From assembly GCA_934597725.1 (NCBI GenBank), contig CAKTSK010000020.1, positions 1-36,537 of the forward strand: a stretch of DNA of 36,537 nucleotides. Reading direction: 5' to 3'. Below are positions 7,943-15,945 of the stretch, piece by piece. The notes under the pieces are model-generated. The model made no database searches. It was not told where the DNA came from and was given only the letters and a program-made list of their open reading frames with translations. Each line of letters begins with the position of its first letter. Within the stretch, counting starts at the first letter, position 1. The position numbers and the translations under genes were made by a program. This DNA is from an uncultured Eubacteriales bacterium. GTDB lineage: Bacteria; Bacillota; Clostridia; Oscillospirales; Oscillospiraceae.

Positions 7943-7993
7943 ACTACTTTGTATTGCCAAGTACATTGTAATGCAAAGTAGTGTTTCTGTCAA
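7943..7993 (-). promoter_or_regulatory. padR promoter with overlapping inverted-repeat operator
   Basis: On the minus strand TTGACA (7988-7993) and TACAAT (7965-7970) are spaced exactly 17. A 9-bp inverted repeat ACTACTTTG / CAAAGTAGT (7943-7951 and 7974-7982), with partly symmetric interior GTATTGC/GTAATGC, brackets the -10 box. Position and symmetry fit a PadR dimer site blocking RNA polymerase. Confidence 0.85.
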
Positions 7994-8030
7994 GAGGGCC
8001 TGCTCCCTTTTTTGTACGACCAAAACCGCA

Positions 8031-8066
8031 CAAAAAACCGCCGGGACCATCTTCCGGTCCCGGCGG
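8031..8066 (-). terminator. Terminator of the SLH-protein gene
   Basis: An 11-bp perfect stem CCGCCGGGACC/GGTCCCGGCGG (loop of 7) at 8038-8066 is followed on the minus strand by TTTTTT. It lies 37 bases after the stop of the SLH gene. Confidence 0.92.
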
Positions 8067-8103
8067 AGGTAGGCGATCGGTGCAGCGACAGCTTCCACTT
8101 CCC

Positions 8104-9210
8104 TTACATCTGGGGCCTGGGCGAGAAGCCGCCGACGGTCAGACCGTTGGCCATGCTGGTGAGCACAGCATCGTTCTCATAGGCCACCAGACAAATCATG
8201 GTCATGGTGCTGCCAGAGATGTAGGTGAAAAAGACACTGTCCATAGTCATCCCGTCCATGGTCAGGGTCCCGGTGGTCCGGTAGGCGGGCAGGGCGCCAA
8301 AAGTCACCTTGGTGGACTGACCACCGCCCACGGTCAAACCCGCCTGTGCAAAGGACTGGGTGAGCAGCCGGGTCATCTCCTGGGAAGACAGGATGGTGAT
8401 GTCCACGCCTTGGAGGTTACTGTCCTGGACCTCATAAAACAGAGCACCAGCCCGGGCATCCTGGGACAGCAGAAGGTACAGGCCATTGCTGCTGTCGGCT
8501 TGGGCGCTCTGGGGTACGGCAAAGTTAATGTTGCCCTGGTTAACATGCTTCATCAGCACCACTGACTGGCGCTGGGCAGGCAGGGCCATCCGGGTCAGGA
8601 TGGCAGCAGCCTCTGAACGCTTGATATTCTTGTTCGGGTGGAACGTGCCATACATGTCACTGCCAGTGAGTACCCCAGCCTGATATAAGGCCATTACGGC
8701 CGCAGCATAGGGCGCAGAAGAGGGCACATCAGGGAGGGAAGCGACACTGTTGATGGGGGCCAGCTCCGATGCCGGCAGCGCATTGTAAAAAATCTGGGCC
8801 ATCTGCGCACGGGTCGCCTTGGCTGTATAGTTCGGAAAGCCCTCGGCAGCAATGATGCCGTTGGCCACGGCATAGTCCACATAGGGCTGGTACCAAGGAT
8901 CTCCGTTGGAAATGGTACTTTGACCTGTGGTATAGATCTCGTGGATGCGATCCGCCATGACGATCGCTTCAGCCAGCGTAAGATTCCCCTCCAGATTGAA
9001 CCGGTTGGAAGCAGACCCTTTCATCAGGCCGTACTCATAGCACAGCTTCACCGAAGGGGCCGCCCAATGACCAGCAGGCACATCGGCAAACTGACCGGTA
9101 TAGGTGTCCGTCTTTTGAAAGTTGCCCAAACCACTGCCCGCCGCCAATGCAGGCGCACTCAGACTGATCATCAAGCAGAAGGTCAACGCAAAAGCAAGAA
9201 GTTTTTTCAT
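8104..9210 (-). CDS. Exported protein with three S-layer homology (SLH) domains
   Basis: A 368-residue protein with a typical signal peptide (MKKLLAFALTFCLMISLSAP, cleavage likely after ALA near 23). Three SLH repeats follow: about 40-95 (FADVPAGHWAAPSVKLCYEY), 100-152 (PWYQPYVDYAVANGII ... TRAQMAQIFYNAL) and 160-212 (LPDVPSSAPYAAAVMALYQA ... KRSEAAAILTRM). SLH domains bind pyruvylated secondary wall polymer, so the protein should be anchored to the wall. The remaining C-terminal part (about 215-368) contains a compact domain of alternating strands and helices that I do not recognise; it could be a lipid- or stress-related binding domain. It is a single-gene unit with its own promoter and terminator. 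Confidence 0.85.
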   Translation of the reverse strand: MKKLLAFALTFCLMISLSAPALAAGSGLGNFQKTDTYTGQFADVPAGHWAAPSVKLCYEYGLMKGSASNRFNLEGNLTLAEAIVMADRIHEIYTTGQSTISNGDPWYQPYVDYAVANGIIAAEGFPNYTAKATRAQMAQIFYNALPASELAPINSVASLPDVPSSAPYAAAVMALYQAGVLTGSDMYGTFHPNKNIKRSEAAAILTRMALPAQRQSVVLMKHVNQGNINFAVPQSAQADSSNGLYLLLSQDARAGALFYEVQDSNLQGVDITILSSQEMTRLLTQSFAQAGLTVGGGQSTKVTFGALPAYRTTGTLTMDGMTMDSVFFTYISGSTMTMICLVAYENDAVLTSMANGLTVGGFSPRPQM

Positions 9211-9255
9211 GATGTTCTCTTTCCTTTCTAATCAATTTTTACTTGCCTATGCATT

Positions 9256-9284
9256 ATGATACAATATCACCATATTTAATGCAA
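9256..9284 (-). promoter_or_regulatory. Promoter of the SLH-protein gene
   Basis: Minus strand TTGCAT (9279-9284) and TATCAT (9256-9261), spacing 17, in an AT-rich stretch 46-74 bases upstream of the start. Confidence 0.65.
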
Positions 9285-9389
9285 TATTTTTTTATCCTTT
9301 GTCCAATTTTATTTCGGGCCTCTACGTTCTCCAAGGAATCTGCCAAACAGATAACCTCCTCACAGTGATTGATGCGTCATAGCAAAAAC

Positions 9390-10700
9390 TCAAAAGGACT
9401 CCTCCCTGTCCTGCCGGTCCTCCCGGCCCAGCCCGGCGGAGTCCGGCCGCTTGGAGAACGCAAACTTCTGCTTGGCATACAGCCCGCCATAACCGGAGAC
9501 CAGAAAGCTGGCCGCCACGGCCATCAGAAAGCCGCCGGGGTTGCAGAAGGAAAAGACCTCAAACCCCAGCACCAGCGCCGACAACGGACAGTTGGTCACG
9601 CCGCAGAACATGGAGATCATCCCCACCCCCGCCGCATAGGGCGCCGGCAGGCCCAGCAGCGGCCCCACCACACAGCCAAAGGTGGCGCCAATGGCAAAGG
9701 AGGGCACGATCTCTCCCCCCTTCAGCCCGCACCCCAAGGTCAGCGCCGTAAACAGGATCTTCCAGGCAAAGGCCGCCGGGGCCGCCTGGCCGTCATGGAT
9801 GGCCCCATAGATCAGGGCATCTCCCGTGCCAAGATATTCCTTGCTCCCCAGCAGCAGGGTGAGCAGGATCACCCCCACGCTCCCCGCCACGACCCGCAGA
9901 TAGGGGTTGGGGAAGAGCCGTTCCAGCCCGGCCCGCACCCCGTCGAAGGCATAGCAGACCAGCATACTCAGCAGCCCGCAGGCCACCGCCAGCACCAGCA
10001 CCTGCCCATACTGCACCGGCCCCGGCGTGGAGGCCGTCAAATAAAAGCTCACCGCCCGCACGCCCATGGCCCGGGCCAGGGTCCCGGCGGTGATGGAGGA
10101 GACCACACAGGGAAAGAGCGCCCCCAGCGGGAGCATCCCCACGCAGGAGATCTCCAGCGCAAACAGGGCGGCCGTGATCTGGCTGCCAAAGACAGCGGAG
10201 AAACCGGCGCTCATGCCGCACATGATGGCCAGGTCCTGAAACTCCTCCCCCATCCGCACCCCTTTCCGCACGAACTCCGCCAAAGAGCCGCCCAGCTGCA
10301 GCGCTGCGCCCTCCCGTCCGGCGGAGCCGCCAAAGCAGTGGGTGAGCAGGGTGGCCAGGAAAATCACCGGCGCCAGCAGCCGGGACACCGGCTGTTCCCC
10401 CCGGGCCGCCTGGATGATCAGATCCGTTCCTCCGGCGGTCTTGATGCCGCCCCGGCGGTACAGCCAGACCACCACGATCCCGGCCAGGGGCAGCAGAAAG
10501 ATGGCCCAGGCGGTCTGCTGCCGCACCAGGGCCGCGCCCTCCAGCAGGCGGGCAAACAGCCCGCCCCAGGCCCCCACCAGCAGCCCGACCACCAGGCCCA
10601 GCAGCAGGCCCCGGCCATTGATACGCAGGCTCTCGCCGCTGAACACCAGCTCAGCACGCAAGGCCCCCAGGGTACGCCTGGGACGGTTTGGCCTCTCCAT
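9390..10700 (-). CDS. ClC-family chloride or fluoride channel/antiporter
   Basis: A 436-residue membrane protein of the ClC fold with about 10-12 hydrophobic segments. Motif 2 is seen as GGSAGREGAALQLGG with the gating glutamate at residue 130, and motif 3 as GGEIVPSFAIGATFG; the GFSAVFGSQITAALFALEI helix is also typical. The start at 10700 follows GGAGGG by seven bases; the longer frame starts in the promoter. The usual anion-selectivity motif GSGIP is replaced by TAGGTDLII (about 87-95), so the chloride-coordinating serine is missing, as reported for the fluoride-exporting CLC-F branch. No fluoride riboswitch fits in the short leader. Chloride versus fluoride transport is therefore open. 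Confidence 0.85.
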   Translation of the reverse strand: MERPNRPRRTLGALRAELVFSGESLRINGRGLLLGLVVGLLVGAWGGLFARLLEGAALVRQQTAWAIFLLPLAGIVVVWLYRRGGIKTAGGTDLIIQAARGEQPVSRLLAPVIFLATLLTHCFGGSAGREGAALQLGGSLAEFVRKGVRMGEEFQDLAIMCGMSAGFSAVFGSQITAALFALEISCVGMLPLGALFPCVVSSITAGTLARAMGVRAVSFYLTASTPGPVQYGQVLVLAVACGLLSMLVCYAFDGVRAGLERLFPNPYLRVVAGSVGVILLTLLLGSKEYLGTGDALIYGAIHDGQAAPAAFAWKILFTALTLGCGLKGGEIVPSFAIGATFGCVVGPLLGLPAPYAAGVGMISMFCGVTNCPLSALVLGFEVFSFCNPGGFLMAVAASFLVSGYGGLYAKQKFAFSKRPDSAGLGREDRQDREESF

Positions 10701-10737
10701 GTGGCTCCCTCCATTCTGAAAAAATCGCAATGCTCTT

Positions 10738-10765
10738 AGCATACCATATTTCCCCCGGTTTGCAA
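10738..10765 (-). promoter_or_regulatory. Promoter of the ClC-family gene
   Basis: Minus strand TTGCAA (10760-10765) and TATGCT (10738-10743), spacing 16. The implied leader is only about 30 bases. Confidence 0.55.
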
Positions 10766-10795
10766 TGGGATTTTCCCCTGTTTTCGATTTTTATC

Positions 10796-10825
10796 TTGTC
10801 ACGCGCCCAACGGCTGTGCTAAAAT
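10796..10825 (+). promoter_or_regulatory. Promoter of the dus gene
   Basis: TTGTCA (10796-10801) and TAAAAT (10820-10825) with spacing 18 and TG one base before the -10. It is back-to-back with the ClC-gene promoter. Confidence 0.65.
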
Positions 10826-10867
10826 ATTTTGTTTAGAATTTTTATGGTTTGAAATGAGGTGATCCCG

Positions 10868-11857
10868 TTGCAGATCGGACCTGTCTCCATCGACTCCAAG
10901 CTGGTCCTGGCCCCCATGGCGGGGGTCACAGACCTGGCCTTCCGCACCATCTGCCGTGAGCTGGGGGCCGGATACACCATCACCGAGATGGTCAGCGCCA
11001 AGGCCCTGTGCTACCAGGACAAAAAGACCCTTCCCCTCATGCGGCTGGGAGAGGAGGAACACCCCGCCGGCGTCCAGATCTTCGGCAGCGACCTGTCCTG
11101 CATGGAGGAGGGTGCCGCCATCATCCGGGAGACCGTCCACCCGGACATCATCGACATCAACATGGGCTGTCCCGTGCCCAAGGTGGCCAACAACGGGGAC
11201 GGCTCCGGCCTGCTGCGGGACCTGGACAAAGCCTGCCGGGTGGCCGAGGCCACCATCCGGGGCGCGGGAGAGATCCCCGTCACCGTCAAAATGCGCCTGG
11301 GCTGGGACCGGGGCAGCATCGTCTGCCTGGACCTGGCCAAGCAGCTGGAGGACGTGGGGGTATCCGCCATCACCCTCCACGGCCGCACCAAGGTCCAGAT
11401 GTATGCCGGCACCGCCAACTGGGACTACATCCGGGAGGTAAAGAACGCCCTGTCCATTCCCGTCATCGCCAACGGCGACGTCTTCTCCGGCCAGGACGCC
11501 GCCCGCATCCTGCGCTACACCGGGGCCGACGGGGTCATGATCGCCCGGGGCGTGTTCGGCAACCCCTGGATCTTCCAGCAGGCCCAGGCCGCCATCGAGG
11601 GCCGGCCCATTCCGCCCCTGCCGCCCCTGGCCCAGCGGTGCCAGACTGCCGTGCGCCAGTTCGAGATGGCCGCCCAGTACAAGAGCGAAAAAATCGCCTG
11701 TCTGGAGGCCCGCAAGCATTACGCCTGGTACCTCAAGGGCGTGCCCCACGCCGGCTATTGGAAGGGAGAGATCTCGAAAATCACCACCCTGGAGGACGTT
11801 TATCGGGTCACCGCCGGCATCCAGCGGGAGCTGAAAGACCCCGAAGTCTGGGACTGA
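10868..11857 (+). CDS. dusB: tRNA-dihydrouridine synthase, DusB type
   Basis: An FMN-dependent enzyme reducing uridine to dihydrouridine in tRNA. TTG at 10868 is preferred: the strong site GAGGTGAT (10856-10863) sits five bases before it, and the upstream GTG at 10859 lies inside that site. The 329-residue product shows the FMN-barrel start LVLAPMAGVTDLAFR, the catalytic cysteine loop INMGCPVPKV, the substrate lysine in TVKMRLGWD, ITLHGRT, and IANGDVFS plus GVMIARGVFGNPWIF for phosphate binding. All landmarks are present and the length is normal. It is monocistronic, unlike the nifR3-linked copies of some bacteria. Confidence 0.96.
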   Translation: MQIGPVSIDSKLVLAPMAGVTDLAFRTICRELGAGYTITEMVSAKALCYQDKKTLPLMRLGEEEHPAGVQIFGSDLSCMEEGAAIIRETVHPDIIDINMGCPVPKVANNGDGSGLLRDLDKACRVAEATIRGAGEIPVTVKMRLGWDRGSIVCLDLAKQLEDVGVSAITLHGRTKVQMYAGTANWDYIREVKNALSIPVIANGDVFSGQDAARILRYTGADGVMIARGVFGNPWIFQQAQAAIEGRPIPPLPPLAQRCQTAVRQFEMAAQYKSEKIACLEARKHYAWYLKGVPHAGYWKGEISKITTLEDVYRVTAGIQRELKDPEVWD

Positions 11858-11923
11858 TCCCTGCCCTGCCCCGGCCGTTTTCCGGCTTCTTGCGGTTTTT
11901 TTAGCTATTTTTCATTTTTTATG

Positions 11924-11952
11924 TTGTCACTTTCCCTCTCTTGTTGTATACT
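11924..11952 (+). promoter_or_regulatory. Promoter of the EF-G paralog
   Basis: TTGTCA (11924-11929) and TATACT (11947-11952) spaced 17. The expected transcript start near 11959 gives a leader of about 84 bases. Confidence 0.82.
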
Positions 11953-11987
11953 TGTTCCATCACCATGGAGCATGCAACTCCGTCGGG

Positions 11988-12016
11988 GCACAAGAGAGGG
12001 GCTTCCTCTCCTGTGC
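11988..12016 (+). promoter_or_regulatory. Leader hairpin upstream of the EF-G paralog
   Basis: GCACAAGAGAGG (11988-11999) pairs with CCTCTCCTGTGC (12005-12016) at 11 of 12 positions around a 5-base loop. It ends about ten bases before the ribosome site AAGGAGAG. No U-run follows, so it would act on translation or mRNA stability rather than termination. Function inferred. Confidence 0.55.
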
Positions 12017-12042
12017 GAGATCAAATAAGGAGAGAACTTGCT

Positions 12043-14118
12043 ATGAGCTATTCCGTGCAAAACATCCGTAACGTCTGTCTGGTGGGCCACAGCGGCAGCG
12101 GTAAGACCGCCCTGGCCGAGAGCCTGCTGTTTATGACCGGCGCCATCAAGCGCATGGGAACCTGCGCCGATGGCAACACGGTCTGCGACTATGATTCCGA
12201 GGAGATCCGCCGTCAGATCTCCATCTCCACCTCGGTGGCGCCCCTGGAATACAAGGGTTGTAAGATCAACCTGCTGGACACCCCCGGCGCGTTCGATTTC
12301 TCCGGCGAGGTCATGGAGGCCCTGCGGGCTGCTGACGCCGCCATCATCGTTTGCTCTGCCAAGGACGGCATCTCCGTGGGCTTTGAAAAGGTTTGGAAAT
12401 ACTGCCAGGAGCGCAACATGCCCCGGTTCATCTATATCTCCAAGACCGACGAGGAGAACAGCGATTACAACGCCACCTTCAACGCCCTGCGGGAGCGGTA
12501 CGGCAACAAGATCGCCCCCCTGGTGGTCCCCATGTGGGACGAGGCCAAGAAGACCACCGGCCTCATCGACGTGCTGAACAAGCGCGCCTATGAGCTGCAG
12601 GACTTCAAGCGGGTCGAGGTCGACATCCCCGCCGAAAAGGCCGACGTGGTGGCCGAGTTCAACGAAGCCCTGAAGGAATCCGTGGCCGAGACCTCCGACG
12701 AGATGATGGACAAGTACTTCAGCGGCGAGGCCTTCACCTATTCCGAAATGATCCAGGGCCTGCGTCAGGGCGTGCGGGAGCTGTCCATGTTCCCCGTCCT
12801 CTTCGGCTCTGCCGTCAACTGCATGGGCTCTCTGATGCTCATGGACTATATCGTGGACCTGCTGCCCAACCCCATGGAGGGCAACTACCACAAGGCCACC
12901 ACCCAGGAGGGCCAGACCGAGGACTTCGTGGTCTCCCCCGGCGGCGTTCCCACTGCCTTCGTGTTCAAGACCATCTCCGACCAGTATGGTAAGTATTCCC
13001 TCATCAAGGTCCTCTCCGGGGTCATCACCTCCGACCTGCCCCTGGTCAACGCCCGCACCGGCGCGGCGGAAAAGCTGGGCCGGCTGTATACCCTGTGCGG
13101 GAAGAAGACCGAGGAGGTCAAGGAGCTCTCCTGCGGTGACATCGGCGCCATCGGCAAGATGGACAAGCTCAAGACCGGCGACACCCTGTGCGACAACCGG
13201 AAAGTGGTGGCCCTGAAGGGCATCCCCTTCGCCGAGCCCTGCTATTCCAAGGCCATCGCCCCCAAGAACCGCGGCCAGGACGACAAGGTCGCTGCCGGTC
13301 TGGCCCGGATGAACGAGGAAGATCCCTCCTTCACCGTGGTCAACAACGCCGAGACCCGTCAGGTGGTCCTCTCCGGCGCCGGCGACATGCAGCTGGACGT
13401 GCTGGTCTCCCGCCTGAAGAGCCGCTTCGGCGTGGAGGCTGAGCTCAGCCCCGCCCGTGTGCCCTACCGCGAGACCATCAAGAAGAAGGTGGAGGCCCAC
13501 GGCCGCCACAAGAAGCAGACCGGCGGCTCCGGCCAGTTCGGTGACGTGTGGATCCGCTTCGAGCCTCAGTATGAGTCCGAAGAGATGATCTTTGCCGAGG
13601 AAGTGTTCGGCGGCAGCGTGCCGAAGAACTTCTTCCCCGCCGTGGAAAAGGGCCTGCGGGAGGCCGCCAACAAGGGCGTGCTGGCCGGGTATCCCCTGGT
13701 GAACATGAAGGCCACCCTGTACGATGGCTCCTATCACCCGGTGGACTCCAACGAAATGGCCTTCAAGACCGCTGCCCAGCTGGCCTATAAGGAAGGCATC
13801 GCCAACGCCAGCCCCACCATCCTCGAGCCCATCGGCGAGCTGAAGGTCACCATTCCCGACAGCTATCTGGGCGACGTCATGGGCGACCTGAACAAGCGGC
13901 GCGGCCGCGTGATGGGCATGAACCCCACCGACGACGGCAACCAGATCCTGGAGGCCGAGGTCCCCATGGCTGAGATGACCTCTTACGCCATCGACCTGCG
14001 CTCCATCACCCAGAGCCGCGGCACCTTCTCCTTCCGCTTCGTGCGCTATGAGGAGGCGCCCCCTGCCGCCCAGCAGAAGGCCATTGACGACGCCAAGGCC
14101 ATCCAGGAAGAGGGCTGA
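12043..14118 (+). CDS. Elongation factor G-like translational GTPase (EF-G2 type paralog)
   Basis: A 691-residue five-domain translational GTPase. G1 is GHSGSGKT (15-22), G3 DTPG (80-83) and G4 SKTD (133-136), where canonical EF-G has NKMD; the G2 region is ISISTSVAPLEYKGC rather than the canonical RGITI-containing loop. Domain IV begins near RETIKKKVEAHGRHKKQTGG and the C-terminus has the EF-G fold motif GDLNKRRGRVMGM. These deviations fit the EF-G2/FusA-like paralog family (as in Thermus EF-G-2) rather than the housekeeping fusA, which normally lies in the rpsL-rpsG-fusA-tuf cluster. Its job may be in translocation under special conditions or recycling; unknown. ATG 12043 follows AAGGAGAG. 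Own promoter, leader hairpin and terminator: a single-gene unit. Confidence 0.9.
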   Translation: MSYSVQNIRNVCLVGHSGSGKTALAESLLFMTGAIKRMGTCADGNTVCDYDSEEIRRQISISTSVAPLEYKGCKINLLDTPGAFDFSGEVMEALRAADAAIIVCSAKDGISVGFEKVWKYCQERNMPRFIYISKTDEENSDYNATFNALRERYGNKIAPLVVPMWDEAKKTTGLIDVLNKRAYELQDFKRVEVDIPAEKADVVAEFNEALKESVAETSDEMMDKYFSGEAFTYSEMIQGLRQGVRELSMFPVLFGSAVNCMGSLMLMDYIVDLLPNPMEGNYHKATTQEGQTEDFVVSPGGVPTAFVFKTISDQYGKYSLIKVLSGVITSDLPLVNARTGAAEKLGRLYTLCGKKTEEVKELSCGDIGAIGKMDKLKTGDTLCDNRKVVALKGIPFAEPCYSKAIAPKNRGQDDKVAAGLARMNEEDPSFTVVNNAETRQVVLSGAGDMQLDVLVSRLKSRFGVEAELSPARVPYRETIKKKVEAHGRHKKQTGGSGQFGDVWIRFEPQYESEEMIFAEEVFGGSVPKNFFPAVEKGLREAANKGVLAGYPLVNMKATLYDGSYHPVDSNEMAFKTAAQLAYKEGIANASPTILEPIGELKVTIPDSYLGDVMGDLNKRRGRVMGMNPTDDGNQILEAEVPMAEMTSYAIDLRSITQSRGTFSFRFVRYEEAPPAAQQKAIDDAKAIQEEG

Positions 14119-14144
14119 GTTCCCCTTCCCTTCCCAGCAACCAC

Positions 14145-14178
14145 AAACGCGCGTACCGCTCCGGTACGCGCGTTTCCT
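14145..14178 (+). terminator. Terminator of the EF-G paralog
   Basis: AAACGCGCGTACCG pairs perfectly with CGGTACGCGCGTTT around a 3-base loop (14145-14175), followed by a pyrimidine-rich tract. Confidence 0.85.
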
Positions 14179-14208
14179 TCCCTTTTGGTTCTGAAAGGAG
14201 GACCTCCC

Positions 14209-15378
14209 ATGAACGCAAAGCGTCTTGCTCCCCTTCTGCTGTCCGTCCTGCTGGCTTCTCTGCTGGCCGGCTGCGGCCAGCAGCAGGACCCCCAGACACC
14301 ACCCCCCGCTCAGCAGGAAGAACCCGGCGCGGTGGAACCCGTGACCGCCGGCTCCGCCCAGGAGGTGCTGGCGCAGCTCTCGACGGAGGAAAAGGTCGCG
14401 CAGCTCTTCCTGCTCTCCCCCGAGGCGCTGGACGGGGCAGAACAGGTCACCGCGCTGTCCGACAGCGCCCGGAAACGCCTGAAAGACTGCCCCGCCGGCG
14501 GCATCCTCTTTTCCCCCGGCAACCTGGAGGACCCGGACCAACTGACCAAACTGATGGACAGCCTGACCAAAGCCGCCAAAGTTCCGCCGCTGTTCGTGAT
14601 CCAGGGAGAGGACACCTCTCCCTTTGCCGGTCTATCCGGCTTCCAGCCGCCGCAGGTCCCCACATCGGGTGCCATTGGCGCCACCGGAGACCCGGCCAAA
14701 GCCAAGGACGCCGCCGTGGCCCTGGGCGGCTTTCTGCGGGAGTTGGGTTTTCATCTGACCCTGGCCCCGGTGGCGGACGTCACCACCGACCCGGCGCTGA
14801 ACGTCCGCGCTTTCAGCAGTAATCCGGAACAGGCCGCTATGATGATCAGCGCCGCCGCAGAGGGCTTTCACCAGGCGGGCCTGGGCTGTACCCTGACCCA
14901 CTTCCCCGGCATCGGCGGAGCCGCCCGGGATGCCGCCACCGGTTTCCTCACCACCCCCAAAACCTGGCAGGAGATGCTCACCTGGGAGATCTACCCCTTC
15001 CAGGCGGGGATGGCCGGGGGCGCAGACGCCGTGCTGGTCTCCCACCTGACCACCCCCAACGCCGCCCAGCAGGGGGACCTCCCTGCCTCTCTGTCCCGGG
15101 AAATGATCACCGGAAAGCTGCGGGGAGAACTGCGCTTTGCCCGGGTGATCGTCACCGATTCCCTCTCTGACCCGGCCATCACCAGCGCCTACGAACCCGG
15201 TCAGGCCGCTCTTATGGCCTTCCAGGCCGGCGCAGACCTCCTCCTCCAGCCGGAGGACCTGACCGCCGCCTACGACACCCTCCTCACCGCCGTGAAGGAA
15301 GGCACCGTCTCCCAGCAGCGCCTGGACGAAAGTGTGCTGCGGATCTTACAGCTCAAGGAGAAATACGATCTCCTCTGA
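14209..15378 (+). CDS. Lipoprotein related to GH3 beta-N-acetylhexosaminidases (NagZ-like), atypical active site
   Basis: A 389-residue secreted lipoprotein: signal peptide ending in the lipobox LLAGC (Cys at about 23), a short P/Q-rich linker, then a TIM barrel of glycoside hydrolase family 3. Family landmarks are AGGILFSPGNL, LGFHLTLAPVADV, NVRAFSSNPEQ, HFPGIGG and the nucleophile loop VIVTDSLSD. NagZ removes GlcNAc from peptidoglycan fragments. Here the loop that normally reads HFPGHGDT..DSH is HFPGIGGAARDAATG, so the acid/base histidine of the Asp-His dyad is Ala, and the substrate loop D-x-E-G-G is QGEDT. The protein may be a wall-binding or altered-specificity relative. The ATG follows AAAGGAGG by eight bases; the longer frame starts at an internal GTG-like codon in the terminator spacer. 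Confidence 0.82.
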   Translation: MNAKRLAPLLLSVLLASLLAGCGQQQDPQTPPPAQQEEPGAVEPVTAGSAQEVLAQLSTEEKVAQLFLLSPEALDGAEQVTALSDSARKRLKDCPAGGILFSPGNLEDPDQLTKLMDSLTKAAKVPPLFVIQGEDTSPFAGLSGFQPPQVPTSGAIGATGDPAKAKDAAVALGGFLRELGFHLTLAPVADVTTDPALNVRAFSSNPEQAAMMISAAAEGFHQAGLGCTLTHFPGIGGAARDAATGFLTTPKTWQEMLTWEIYPFQAGMAGGADAVLVSHLTTPNAAQQGDLPASLSREMITGKLRGELRFARVIVTDSLSDPAITSAYEPGQAALMAFQAGADLLLQPEDLTAAYDTLLTAVKEGTVSQQRLDESVLRILQLKEKYDLL

Positions 15379-15383
15379 CCCAC

Positions 15384-15426
15384 AAAAAACCAGCGGGATG
15401 TCTGCGTACATCCCGCTGGTTTTTTA
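15384..15426. terminator. Bidirectional terminator between the GH3-like gene and walI
   Basis: AAAAAACCAGCGGGATGT and ACATCCCGCTGGTTTTTT form an 18-base perfect inverted repeat with a 6-base loop; it gives a U-run on both strands and serves the convergent genes on each side. Confidence 0.95.
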
Positions 15427-15933
15427 ATCTTCGGTTGGATCGGAAGCCCTGCTGAGGGTCCCTTCCGCGCCGTTGAGCAGGAACGCACCGCCATCGGTCT
15501 CCACCTGCCACATGGGCGTCAGGACCGCCCGCTCTCCCTCTCCGCTGTATTGGTAGCCCTCCTGAATGGCATTGATCTGCCCGCAGGACCAGCCGTTGTC
15601 CGACAGGCCCTGGACAAAATCCATCAGCAGGGTCGCCGCGTCCCGGGCGGTCTGGATCTCGTAGTGGGCGGGCAGTTCTCCGCCGGGCAGCTCCTGGTCG
15701 GGCAGAAGCTGCTTTGTCAGCTCCCCCCGCTTGACAGACAGGCCGCTGTGCCAGGGAACCACGTTCCGCGCCACCGTCACCCCCCGGCTGTCCAGATACC
15801 GCAGCACCTGTTCCCGGGTGGTGTTTTCATAGGAACGGGACTGCGCCTGCTGAAACAATGAGGACCCCAGCAGGAACAGGTTCAGGACCACCAGCAGAAA
15901 GATCACCGTCAGCTTCACGTTGGAACGTTCCAT
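15424..15933 (-). CDS. walI: WalI (YycI)-type regulator of the WalRK system
   Basis: A 169-residue membrane-anchored protein: a short cytoplasmic start (MERSNVKLT), one membrane helix (about 8-28, VIFLLVVLNLFLLGSSLFQQ) and an extracytoplasmic domain. Topology, size and position after walH match YycI, which together with YycH holds the WalK sensor in check at the membrane. ATG 15933 is preferred to the ATG six bases upstream since GAGGAGGG directly abuts the first one. Sequence conservation of YycI is weak, so the assignment leans on context. It is the last gene of the operon. Confidence 0.75.
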   Translation of the reverse strand: MERSNVKLTVIFLLVVLNLFLLGSSLFQQAQSRSYENTTREQVLRYLDSRGVTVARNVVPWHSGLSVKRGELTKQLLPDQELPGGELPAHYEIQTARDAATLLMDFVQGLSDNGWSCGQINAIQEGYQYSGEGERAVLTPMWQVETDGGAFLLNGAEGTLSRASDPTED

Positions 15934-15945
15934 GGCCATCCCTCC

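Noticed and set aside
10701..10860. Fluoride riboswitch before the ClC-family gene
   Set aside because: The promoter leaves a leader of only about 30 bases and the fluoride aptamer consensus is not present.
11905..14541. Long minus-strand frame over the EF-G paralog and the GH3-like gene
   Set aside because: Same antisense effect; it covers two well-supported plus-strand genes and their terminator.
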